The notes below the pieces were generated by a model. The model worked only from the letters and a program-made list of their open reading frames with translations. It searched no databases and was not told where the DNA came from. 64,000 bases of DNA from NCBI RefSeq assembly GCF_014698935.1, contig NZ_JACVMN010000003.1, forward strand, positions 240,490 through 304,489. Reading direction: 5' to 3'. This document shows positions 55,053-63,093 of the stretch, piece by piece. Source of the stretch: Flagellimonas sp. S3867. Lineage in GTDB: Bacteria; Bacteroidota; Bacteroidia; Flavobacteriales; Flavobacteriaceae. The position numbers and the translations under genes were made by a program. Within the stretch, counting starts at the first letter, position 1. The number at the start of each line of letters is the position of its first letter.

Positions 55053-55949
55053 TTAGCCGTTGATGGCGACCACCTCGTTTACTTTGTCGCCCATCATGTT
55101 TTTCAACATGGTCTCTATGCCATTTTTTAGGGTAAAAGTAGAAGATGGGCACCCACTACAAGCTCCTTGCAAAACAACGTTTACCGTTTTGCTTTCCTCT
55201 TCATAGGACTGAAATAGAATGTTTCCACCGTCGCTGGCAACAGCTGGTTTTACATACTCCTCCAAAATATCAACAATTTGTTGTGAAGTGGTATCGTATT
55301 GAGGTTGGCTTAGTTGTTTTTCGGCAGTTTGCTTTGCTTTTTCAATTGATTTTTGAGAAACGACTTCCTTTCCATCAGCCAAGAAATTCCTTATAAACTC
55401 ACGTACCTCCATGGTGATTTCGTCCCATTCGGCAACATCAAATTTGGATACGGAAACATAGTTTTCATCTAGGAAAACCTCTTTTACAAAAGGAAAATGG
55501 AAGAGTTCTTGGGCCAATTGCGAATCTTTGGCCTCATCAATATTCTTAAACTCGTAAGTTGAGGGCACTATTTTTTTATTGGAAACAAACTTCATTACCG
55601 CCGGATTTGGGGTAACTTCTGCATATACCGTAATGGGTTGCTTCTTTTTGGCCTCTTCTTCGTTAACTACAGGCTCACCTGCATTCAAATATTCCACCAA
55701 TTGCTGTGCTACCTCATCCTTTACGTCTTCCCAGTCCACAATATCAAATCGCTCCAAAGCGATGAAGTTACCTGAGACATAAACCGTCTTTATAAAAGGT
55801 AGGTAAAACAGCTGTTGGGCCAAGGGTGAATTTTGGGCTTCATCGATGTTTTTATACTCATAATTCCCTTTGACAAGGAAATGATTGGTCTCGAATTTTA
55901 ATATTTTAGGGTTATTGGTGGTAACCACAGTAATGTTATATTCTTTCAT
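55053..55949 (-). CDS. Nfu-type Fe-S scaffold with duplicated N-terminal domain
   Basis: A protein of 298 residues. Two tandem Nfu_N domains (about 1-90 and 105-195) share the pattern PLAQQLFYLPFIKTVYV / SQLAQELFHFPFVKEVFL. After a Lys/Gln-rich linker the NifU C-terminal domain follows (EEYVKPAVASDGGNI) with the cluster site C264-x2-C267 (GACSGCPSSTF). It assembles and carries 4Fe-4S clusters in the cytoplasm, useful here for ActB, QueG and others. The doubling of the N domain is common in Bacteroidota homologues, so it is not a unique event. Confidence 0.92.
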   Translation of the reverse strand: MKEYNITVVTTNNPKILKFETNHFLVKGNYEYKNIDEAQNSPLAQQLFYLPFIKTVYVSGNFIALERFDIVDWEDVKDEVAQQLVEYLNAGEPVVNEEEAKKKQPITVYAEVTPNPAVMKFVSNKKIVPSTYEFKNIDEAKDSQLAQELFHFPFVKEVFLDENYVSVSKFDVAEWDEITMEVREFIRNFLADGKEVVSQKSIEKAKQTAEKQLSQPQYDTTSQQIVDILEEYVKPAVASDGGNILFQSYEEESKTVNVVLQGACSGCPSSTFTLKNGIETMLKNMMGDKVNEVVAING

Positions 55950-55964
55950 AGCGACTATTTAGTG

Positions 55965-55994
55965 CAAAAATACCAAAGTAAATAAGAGGGTCAA
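55965..55994 (-). promoter_or_regulatory. Promoter of the Nfu gene
   Basis: On the minus strand TTG (55994-55992), 19 bases, TATTTTTG (55972-55965): a full match to the flavobacterial consensus, giving a leader of about nine bases. Confidence 0.62.
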
Positions 55995-56075
55995 AATATA
56001 TAATAATGTACGGCTTCGACCGTTATTTAAATGTTTGATTACCTTTAAACCCCAACTATAGCCCAAAATCGTTGC

Positions 56076-57071
56076 ATGAGACGCTATTTAACCCCATTGA
56101 TTTTAACTCTATTTTTTGGGCTGACCACTAAGGCTCAAGAAGGAATCCCTGTGTATTTTGATTATTTAGCTGATAACTATTACTTGGTCTATCCTTCAAT
56201 GGCAGGAATTGCCGAAGGAACCAAAATTAGACTTACCGCCCGAAAACAATGGTTTAGTGTGGATGAGGCTCCTAGTTTACAGACAGTGAACGTAAATGCA
56301 AGAGTTGGTTCTCGTAGCGGTGTAGGTGGAATTTTGTTCAACGATTCGAACGGGTATCATTCCCAAACAGGATTTAAGGCAACATATGCACATCATTTGC
56401 AATTGGCGGGTGATTTTAGAACATTGAACCAAATTTCTTTTGGATTAAGCGCTGGGATTATTCTAAGTAGCTTGGACGAAACTGAATTTAGATCTGTAAT
56501 TCCTGATCCCGTGATAACAGGTGTCAAGAATACTGCAAGTTATTTCAATGTGGATTTAGGGGTGTCATACAATCTTTTTGAATTCTATGCCCATGCCGCA
56601 GTTCTGAACATACTGGGAAGCGGACGTGATTTATATACAGCAGCGGAATTTGATAACCTTAGAAGATATTTACTATCTGCAGGCTATGTTTTTGGTAGAA
56701 AGACCAGAATTGAGCCATCCGTACTTTTTCAATTGACAGATTTTACGAAGGAAAAAACGGTTGACTTTAATGCAAAAGTGTACCGAGATGTTAGTTTTGG
56801 AACCGTTTGGGCCGGATTATCATACCGAAGAAGCTTTGATGGAGCGCAGTTTCAGACCAATGGTGCTTTTGGGGAGCAGCGGTTACAGCTGTTTACGCCG
56901 ATCATTGGGGTTAATGTAGACAAGTTTTTGTTTTCCTATAATTATTCTTACCAATCTGGAGATATCCGTTTTGATAATGGAGGGTTCCATCAAATAACCC
57001 TAGGTTATGAGTTTGGTCAGAATGATCAGGGCAAACGCTATGATTGCTACTGTCCTGCTGCCAATAACTAA
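56076..57071 (+). CDS. PorP/SprF family type IX secretion outer membrane protein
   Basis: A protein of 331 residues with a signal peptide (MRRYLTPLILTLFFGLTTKAQ). The family start YFDYLADNYYLVYPSMAGI and RLTARKQWFSVDEAP are clear, and the last strand is HQITLGYEFGQND, followed by an extra tail with CYCP. PorP/SprF barrels bind cell-surface adhesins exported by the type IX system and hold them at the surface. These genes usually sit beside their adhesin gene; here no large adhesin is adjacent, so its partner is not evident. Confidence 0.9.
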   Translation: MRRYLTPLILTLFFGLTTKAQEGIPVYFDYLADNYYLVYPSMAGIAEGTKIRLTARKQWFSVDEAPSLQTVNVNARVGSRSGVGGILFNDSNGYHSQTGFKATYAHHLQLAGDFRTLNQISFGLSAGIILSSLDETEFRSVIPDPVITGVKNTASYFNVDLGVSYNLFEFYAHAAVLNILGSGRDLYTAAEFDNLRRYLLSAGYVFGRKTRIEPSVLFQLTDFTKEKTVDFNAKVYRDVSFGTVWAGLSYRRSFDGAQFQTNGAFGEQRLQLFTPIIGVNVDKFLFSYNYSYQSGDIRFDNGGFHQITLGYEFGQNDQGKRYDCYCPAANN

Positions 57072-57104
57072 AAAAGGCCTATCCAAAGGATAGACCAGTT
57101 TTTA
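57072..57104 (+). terminator. Terminator-like hairpin between convergent genes
   Basis: GGCCTATCC (57076-57084) and GGATAGACC (57088-57096) pair except for one C-A mismatch, followed after two bases by a T-run at 57099-57103. Weaker than the others in the window. Confidence 0.6.
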
Positions 57105-57119
57105 TCTGTAATCCGGAGT

Positions 57120-58292
57120 TTATTTATCCCATTTGTAATTTTTCTTGGATGCTTGGGCTTTTATTGCCGATAACATTGCATTCTCCAATTCCCCGGCTTC
57201 CTCCTTTTGATTTTTGGCAATATAGGCTTCACGCTTTTTATTGAGTTCCTGTATTTGCTTTTGGATTTTTTCCCGCTCGTTCTTTTTAGAGGTTACGTAT
57301 TCCTTTATTTCCTTTTCCGATTTTCCCTTTAATGCTGAAGGTAAATCTTCTTCCTTTAGCGTGGAAACCACATCTTCGTCATCCTCAATTGCATCTACCA
57401 AGTCCCATTTAGAGTTTTTGTACAATCTAGAACTTTTGCTCACCGCTCGTTTTACCGCAACCACCTCTTCAAGTTCTGCCGCATTGCTGTCTTGCATGCC
57501 CTGAGCCGCTTTTTTCTGCCTTCCCATGGCACCATACGAGATATACGTACCATTCAATTGACCATTCAATTTAATGATGATATCGTCATACGGAGTATCA
57601 ATATGAACAACCTGTCTATTATGATCTATGGCCATATACTCTCCGCCTGTCATGATAGCCCCATTTTTCCATTTTGTGGAAATGCCCTGGTTATAGTTAC
57701 CACAAAAAATGGTGTTTACAATAACATCTTTTTCCTTGGCATTATGCGCGGCATCCTTATAGTTTAACTTGCCTTGGGTGAAGGGTTCGTTACCCGCGAT
57801 AAAAATCATTTTTAGATCATCGGCATTTTTACCCCAATCCAATTGCTTTAAAGAGGTTTGAATGACTTCTCCGCAATATTCCTCACCTCCGTTTGTGGTC
57901 AGGGAAAACAATTTTTCGGAGATTTCATCAAGATCATTGCTAAATCCAATAACTTGACGAATATAACCTTCATTAGAACTTAGGTTATCGTTGCCATATT
58001 CGTACAGTGCAATTTGTAGTGAAGGTCTAGTTGCATTTCCGCATTTGGCGTGTGTAAACTCGTTTACAATATCCCAAAGCTGCGCCTTTGCCTGGTTGAT
58101 AAGTCCATCCATGCTGTTACTGGTATCAAGTAGCAATGCGATTTTCACATATTGTTTTGCAGGCTTTTCAACAATCGATTTGGTGACCAATGCCGTTTTT
58201 GGATAGTGTTTTTCATTAATGTTACACCCGTAGATGTTACTGATGGTTATTGAGGCCAAGGCCAAACCCAATACATATTTTACATTTTTCAT
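57120..58292 (-). CDS. VWA-domain lipoprotein with C-terminal coiled coil
   Basis: A protein of 390 residues. A lipoprotein signal ends at Cys23 (NIYGC). The von Willebrand A domain (about 47-260) has the MIDAS motif D56-T-S-N-S60 in IALLLDTSNSMDG, and TTNGGEEYCGEVI fits the second metal loop region. Residues about 300-390 are highly charged and predicted helical (EKEIKEYVTSKKNEREKIQ). The protein is probably fixed to the outer or inner membrane and binds a partner through the metal site. Function unknown. It is divergent from the sensor kinase gene. Confidence 0.85.
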   Translation of the reverse strand: MKNVKYVLGLALASITISNIYGCNINEKHYPKTALVTKSIVEKPAKQYVKIALLLDTSNSMDGLINQAKAQLWDIVNEFTHAKCGNATRPSLQIALYEYGNDNLSSNEGYIRQVIGFSNDLDEISEKLFSLTTNGGEEYCGEVIQTSLKQLDWGKNADDLKMIFIAGNEPFTQGKLNYKDAAHNAKEKDVIVNTIFCGNYNQGISTKWKNGAIMTGGEYMAIDHNRQVVHIDTPYDDIIIKLNGQLNGTYISYGAMGRQKKAAQGMQDSNAAELEEVVAVKRAVSKSSRLYKNSKWDLVDAIEDDEDVVSTLKEEDLPSALKGKSEKEIKEYVTSKKNEREKIQKQIQELNKKREAYIAKNQKEEAGELENAMLSAIKAQASKKNYKWDK

Positions 58293-58392
58293 GATTCAAG
58301 ATTTTAAAAGATGCCATAAAAGTATGATCAACATATTTCAATAAAAATTGGAAATGAGGGAACGACGGGTTAGAATGAGTGAGTTGTCCAAA

Positions 58393-58492
58393 CGCTTTTG
58401 TAAAGCGGTAAATAAGTGTGATTTTCACACCTTTTTTACGGTAACCCTATTTTTTAATACGCTTTAGATCAACTAAGTTTACCTAAGTTTCA
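58393..58492. promoter_or_regulatory. Palindrome cluster upstream of the LytS-type kinase
   Basis: Two perfect 6-3-6 dyads lie 23 bases apart (centre to centre): CGCTTT/AAAGCG (58393-58407) and GTGTGA/TCACAC (58416-58430, followed by a T-run). A direct repeat CTAAGTTT occurs at 58473 and 58483, just before the ATG at 58502. The gap is 209 bases between divergent genes; no exact TAnnTTTG box was found. Confidence 0.45.
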
Positions 58493-58501
58493 AAAGCGAA
58501 A

Positions 58502-60709
58502 ATGGTTAAAAGAACATATATCATATTCTTTATTTTAATTACTGCTTTTACCGGATTTTCTCAGGTTAGTAGCAGTAGTTCCGTTATGGAAATTAAGGGA
58601 ACCGTTAAGGGAATGGAAAACTTTGAGCCCATTTCAGGAGTAGATGTTTCTACGAGTTCGGGAAGGTATGCCAGAACCAACGCCTTGGGGGAATTTAAGA
58701 TACAAGCATCTATTGGCGATATACTTATAGTTGAAAGTCAGGAGTTTGAAACTGTTAGGCACCGCATTAAGTCCCATGAAGATATTGATGTTCGTGTACA
58801 AGGTTACGACCCTTATAAGGTTGATCAAAAGAAGAAAAAAGAAGCCGCTAGGAGTGCCATGAACCATGAGCGATTTCTGGATTCGGCCAATTTTTATAAG
58901 AAAACAGACCTTGAAAAAAGTATCGATTTTATAGCTAAATCCATTTCACAGTTGGGAAAAAGGGGCAACAAAAGGGAGTTATCATCGGCCTTGACCACTC
59001 TTGGTGATATTTATTTGTTTCATAAACAGTATGATCTTGCGATTACCAATTTTAAAGATGCTTTGGCACATAGAGAATCAGTAAAAACAAAATTACTGCT
59101 TGGAAAAGCATATCTGCTTATTGGGGAATTTCAAAATGCGGAGCGTACACTTTCACCACTAATGGAGTCAAAAGATTTGATTCCCTACCAACGCATCGAA
59201 CTTTATGAAGCGCTTGGAGATGTAAACAAGGCATTATCCAAATTGGAAAAGGCCTTGGATTTTTATCGAGAGGGTCTAGAAGTGGCCCAGAAGAATCAAA
59301 TATCACCCAAGGTTATCGACTTAAATTCCAAGATAGCTGATGCCTATGCCGATGAAAACCGTGTTATCGAGGCCGAAGGATTTTATAGCAATTCTTTAAG
59401 TCTATCGGAACAAGTTGCTCCAGAAAGATTGATTGAGGAAAATGAAAAGGTAGCGGATTTTTATAGTGATAAAAATAGATACGATGATGAAATAAGACTG
59501 AGAAAGAAGAGTTTAAACGAATTGAAACAATTGCCCCAGCAAGCTGTGTCAAAACCAAAAGCGGGCCTTTTAAACCCAGATTCCATAACATCGCAACGTA
59601 TCAACTACAAAATAGCGAATGCATATATAGCGCAAGATAAGTTGGATGAAGCCATTCCCTATTTAGAACGGAGTATTGTTGAAGCGGATAGTGATGATGA
59701 TTTGGTCGTTCAAAAAGATGCCACCCGAAAGCTCTCGGAGGTGTATCGATACAAAGGGGATTTTTCTAAAGCACTCGAATCTTATCAGGATTATGTCGCA
59801 GTAGTAGATAGTTTGTATGTGCGAAAAGAGCAAGAGATTTCCCGCGCAGCCAGATTCAATCGTGAAATTGCCACCAAACAAAACCGCATATCAAGTTTGG
59901 AACAAGAACGTCAATTATCACAAAGCAAATATAGTTTGGCGGTTACCGAACAGCAATTGTTTGAAGCAACCAGCAAAAAACAAGAATGGATCATTTACTC
60001 CTTGGCCATTGGAATTATACTGATGACATTGACAACATTTTTATATTATCGCAGCAATAGGCAGCAAAAATTGGCCAATAATTTATTGGCCTTGAAATCA
60101 CTTCGCACCCAAATGAACCCGCATTTCATTTTTAATGCGCTCAATTCCGTTAACACGTATATTGCGAAAAGTGATGAAAGAAGTGCTAATCGATTTCTAA
60201 GTGAGTTTTCGGTGCTAATGCGTAGTGTATTGGAAAATTCTGAGGAAGATTTTATTCCATTATCCAAAGAATTGGAGTTGTTGGAACTGTATGTGAAACT
60301 GGAGCATTCCCGTTTTGCTGATAAATTCGATTATGAGATTGATGTTGACAAAAACATCGATATTGAAGCTTTCGAAATTCCTCCTATGCTTCTTCAGCCT
60401 TATATCGAAAATGCAATTTGGCATGGATTGCGTTACAGAGAGGAAAAGGGATTTCTGAAGATTGCCATAGAACAGTTGGACCTGGATATGCTCGAAATCA
60501 ACATTACGGATAACGGGATAGGTAGAAAAAAATCGGCAGCACTGAAAACTTCAAATCAAAAGAAGCAAAAATCCAAGGGAATGGGCAACATTAAAAAACG
60601 TATTCAAATCCTGAACGATATGTACAAGAATAAAGTTGATGTATCCATTTCTGATTTATACAATGATGAAACGGGAACCAAGGTATCGTTAAAACTTAAA
60701 AAGGATTGA
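58502..60709 (+). CDS. TPR-containing LytS-type sensor histidine kinase
   Basis: A protein of 735 residues. Order: signal peptide (about 1-21), carboxypeptidase-regulatory-like beta domain (about 28-100, ISGVDVSTSSGRYARTNALGEF), TPR repeats (about 115-440), coiled coil, one membrane helix (about 499-518), His_kinase domain with the phospho-acceptor H541 (MNPHFIFNALNS), and the ATPase domain (IENAIWHGL, ITDNGIGRKKS, KGMGNIKKRIQ). The sensor part is in the periplasm. It acts with the response regulator gene that starts in its stop codon (TGATG overlap). This TPR plus LytS arrangement is common in Bacteroidota. Confidence 0.93.
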   Translation: MVKRTYIIFFILITAFTGFSQVSSSSSVMEIKGTVKGMENFEPISGVDVSTSSGRYARTNALGEFKIQASIGDILIVESQEFETVRHRIKSHEDIDVRVQGYDPYKVDQKKKKEAARSAMNHERFLDSANFYKKTDLEKSIDFIAKSISQLGKRGNKRELSSALTTLGDIYLFHKQYDLAITNFKDALAHRESVKTKLLLGKAYLLIGEFQNAERTLSPLMESKDLIPYQRIELYEALGDVNKALSKLEKALDFYREGLEVAQKNQISPKVIDLNSKIADAYADENRVIEAEGFYSNSLSLSEQVAPERLIEENEKVADFYSDKNRYDDEIRLRKKSLNELKQLPQQAVSKPKAGLLNPDSITSQRINYKIANAYIAQDKLDEAIPYLERSIVEADSDDDLVVQKDATRKLSEVYRYKGDFSKALESYQDYVAVVDSLYVRKEQEISRAARFNREIATKQNRISSLEQERQLSQSKYSLAVTEQQLFEATSKKQEWIIYSLAIGIILMTLTTFLYYRSNRQQKLANNLLALKSLRTQMNPHFIFNALNSVNTYIAKSDERSANRFLSEFSVLMRSVLENSEEDFIPLSKELELLELYVKLEHSRFADKFDYEIDVDKNIDIEAFEIPPMLLQPYIENAIWHGLRYREEKGFLKIAIEQLDLDMLEINITDNGIGRKKSAALKTSNQKKQKSKGMGNIKKRIQILNDMYKNKVDVSISDLYNDETGTKVSLKLKKD

Positions 60710-61440
60710 TGGAGTTAAAAACAATTATTGTTGAGGATGAAGCCAACAGTAGAGAGATTCTTAGAAACTATTTATCCAAATACTGCAAGGACGCAAAGCT
60801 GTTGGGCGAAGCCTCCAATATTGAAGAGGGGCATGAGTTAATCAAACAACATGGGCCTGATTTGGTGTTTTTGGACGTGGAAATGCCATTTGGGAATGCA
60901 TTTGACCTCTTGGACAAAATACCGGACCGCACATTTGAGACAGTATTTGTAACTGCCTATAACCAATATGCCATTGATGCGCTGAATAACCATGCCGCTT
61001 ATTACCTTATGAAACCAATTAATATTGATGAGCTGGTAAAAGCTGTTGGTTATGTGAAAGAAATTAAGGAAAAAGAAAGTGCCTTGGAAGGGCAGGTTTT
61101 GAAAGCCAAAACCTCGAAGACCGAAGGTAAGATTACCCTGCCTCAACAAGATGGCTTTCAAGTATTGGATGTAAACGATATTTTCTTTTGCAAGGCGGAT
61201 GACAATTACACAGAAATTTATTTGGAACACAAAAAAATAGTGGTTAGCAAGACCCTTAAGTATTTTGAGGATGCACTGGTAGAATATGGCTTTGCTCGAA
61301 TACATAAATCCTATTTAGTGCACGTGGGCAAAGTCGTAAAATACAAAAGGGGAAAAGGGGGAAGCGTGGTGTTATCCAATGGGAAAGAACTATCAGTTTC
61401 TGCATCAAAAAAAGCTACCTTGCTATCCTATTTTCAATAA
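60709..61440 (+). CDS. LytTR-type response regulator
   Basis: A protein of 243 residues from the ATG at 60709 overlapping the kinase stop. The receiver domain has the acidic pair in TIIVEDEANS, phospho-acceptor D56 (VFLDVEMPFG) and Lys in YLMKPIN. The LytTR domain (about 140-243) has DVNDIFFCKADDNYTEIYL and FARIHKSYLVHVGKVVKY. Phosphorylation by the upstream kinase would let it bind direct repeats near target promoters; targets are unknown. A TTG three bases upstream would add one residue. Confidence 0.94.
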   Translation: MELKTIIVEDEANSREILRNYLSKYCKDAKLLGEASNIEEGHELIKQHGPDLVFLDVEMPFGNAFDLLDKIPDRTFETVFVTAYNQYAIDALNNHAAYYLMKPINIDELVKAVGYVKEIKEKESALEGQVLKAKTSKTEGKITLPQQDGFQVLDVNDIFFCKADDNYTEIYLEHKKIVVSKTLKYFEDALVEYGFARIHKSYLVHVGKVVKYKRGKGGSVVLSNGKELSVSASKKATLLSYFQ

Positions 61441-61450
61441 TTAGACACAA

Positions 61451-61966
61451 ATGATTATCAAACCAGTTAGAGGTAAATCGCCGATTATGGGTGAAGATTG
61501 TTTTATTGCAGAAAATGCTACGATTGTAGGAGAAGTAACAATGGGAAATCAATGCAGTATTTGGTTTAATGCCGTTGTTCGCGGAGATGTCCATTATATA
61601 AAAATGGGTGATAAGGTTAACGTACAAGATGGTGCCGTTATACATTGTACCTATAAAAAATCGCCAACCAATATTGGGAATAATGTATCAATAGGTCACA
61701 ACGCTATTGTGCATGGTTGTACTGTAAAAGACAATGTGCTCATTGGAATGGGGGCTATCCTTATGGATGATTGCATTGTGGAAAGTAATTCAATTATTGC
61801 GGCTGGAGCAGTTGTTACCCAAGGAACCCATGTCAAATCAGGTAGTATTTATGCCGGAATGCCGGCTAGAAAAATTAAAGAAGTTAGTCCAGATTTGAGC
61901 GCTGGCGAAATAGACCGCATTGCCAATGCTTATGTAAAGTATTCGTCCTGGTTTAAGGAAGATTAA
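61451..61966 (+). CDS. Gamma-carbonic anhydrase-like left-handed beta-helix protein
   Basis: A protein of 171 residues built of hexapeptide repeats (ENATIVGEVTMGNQCSIWF onwards). The three zinc-ligand His are at 65, 83 and 88 (AVIHC, SIGHNAIVHGC), as in gamma-type carbonic anhydrases. The trimer could hydrate CO2 or use a related acyl substrate (YrdA/PaaY-like proteins share this fold). Without the extra acidic loop of the Cam enzyme, activity is uncertain. It lies ten bases after the response regulator and is probably co-transcribed. Confidence 0.9.
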   Translation: MIIKPVRGKSPIMGEDCFIAENATIVGEVTMGNQCSIWFNAVVRGDVHYIKMGDKVNVQDGAVIHCTYKKSPTNIGNNVSIGHNAIVHGCTVKDNVLIGMGAILMDDCIVESNSIIAAGAVVTQGTHVKSGSIYAGMPARKIKEVSPDLSAGEIDRIANAYVKYSSWFKED

Positions 61967-62012
61967 GAAATATCTACCTTGTCCTCTGACTTTTCACCTC
62001 CCAAATAATCCC

Positions 62013-62020
62013 TATTTTTG
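62013..62020 (+). promoter_or_regulatory. -7 box of fabD
   Basis: TATTTTTG fits TAnnTTTG; upstream a TTTTC sits 17 bases before it in place of TTG. The predicted leader to the ATG at 62041 is about 13 bases. Confidence 0.45.
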
Positions 62021-62040
62021 GACCACTTAAAACCAAACCG

Positions 62041-62922
62041 ATGAACGCATATATTTTTCCAGGACAAGGAGCCCAATTTGTAGGAATGGGTTTAGATCTT
62101 TATGAAAACCAACCTTTGGCCCAAGAATTATTTGAAGAAGCAAATGATATTTTAGGATTTTCCATCACAGATACCATGTTTGAGGGAACCCCAGAAGACC
62201 TTAAGCAAACGAAGGTCACCCAGCCAGCGATTTTTTTACACTCTGTCATTTTAAGTAAAGTTTTGGGTGAGAACTTCAAACCAGATATGGTCGCAGGCCA
62301 TTCATTGGGTGAGTTTTCTGCATTGGTGGCCAATGGTACCCTCAATTTTGCGGATGGATTAAAATTGGTTTCTCAAAGAGCCATGGCAATGCAAAAAGCA
62401 TGTGAAATGCAATCGAGCACCATGGCCGCAGTTTTAGGCTTGGAAGATGAAGTGGTGGAAAAGATTTGCAACGAAACGGAAGGAATTGTAGTTCCGGCCA
62501 ACTATAACTGTCCAGGACAATTGGTAATTTCTGGAGAAGTTGATGCAGTTAATATGGCTTGTGAAAAACTCAAAGAAGCTGGAGCACGAAGAGCATTGTT
62601 GCTTCCGGTGGGTGGTGCTTTCCATTCACCCTTAATGGAACCTGCTAGAGAAGAATTGGCAGCTGCGATAGAAGCTACAACTTTCAATGAACCAAGTTGC
62701 CCTATTTATCAAAACGTGACCACTACAGCGGTTACCGATTCAAATGAAATTAAGAACAATCTGATTCTACAACTTACCGCACCCGTAAAATGGACGCAAA
62801 GTGTGCAGCAAATGGTAAAAGATGGCGGAAAAACATTTGTTGAGGTGGGACCTGGAAAAGTACTTCAAGGCCTAGTTAGAAAGATTGATTCAGGAGCTGA
62901 AACCTCTTCGGCAGCCCTTTAA
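62041..62922 (+). CDS. fabD: Malonyl-CoA:ACP transacylase
   Basis: A protein of 293 residues. The nucleophile elbow is GHSLGE with Ser88; the catalytic His is in GGAFHSPLM, and the N-terminal FPGQGAQFVGMG and the QPAIFLHS segment are typical. FabD loads malonate from CoA onto acyl carrier protein for fatty acid synthesis in the cytoplasm. It stands alone here, without other fab genes. Its end is followed by 171 bases without a recognised gene or terminator. Confidence 0.96.
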   Translation: MNAYIFPGQGAQFVGMGLDLYENQPLAQELFEEANDILGFSITDTMFEGTPEDLKQTKVTQPAIFLHSVILSKVLGENFKPDMVAGHSLGEFSALVANGTLNFADGLKLVSQRAMAMQKACEMQSSTMAAVLGLEDEVVEKICNETEGIVVPANYNCPGQLVISGEVDAVNMACEKLKEAGARRALLLPVGGAFHSPLMEPAREELAAAIEATTFNEPSCPIYQNVTTTAVTDSNEIKNNLILQLTAPVKWTQSVQQMVKDGGKTFVEVGPGKVLQGLVRKIDSGAETSSAAL

Positions 62923-63093
62923 AAATAGGATTTTTCCGACCCCTATAACCATTCACCCGAGAAACTTAGATTTAATCTGTTAAGTAGTGGGCTTTCCTTT
63001 AATTTTTAGTAATATTGATTCTTCCCAAATCACCAACTTAAATGGAATAAAGAACGATACTCAAATTTATTTGAATAGGTAATGTTACCCTTC

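Noticed and set aside
56010..56023. ACGG-CTTCGA-CCGT hairpin before the PorP-like gene
   Set aside because: Only four paired bases, no T-run; too weak for a terminator, and the tetraloop is not closed by a C-G pair.
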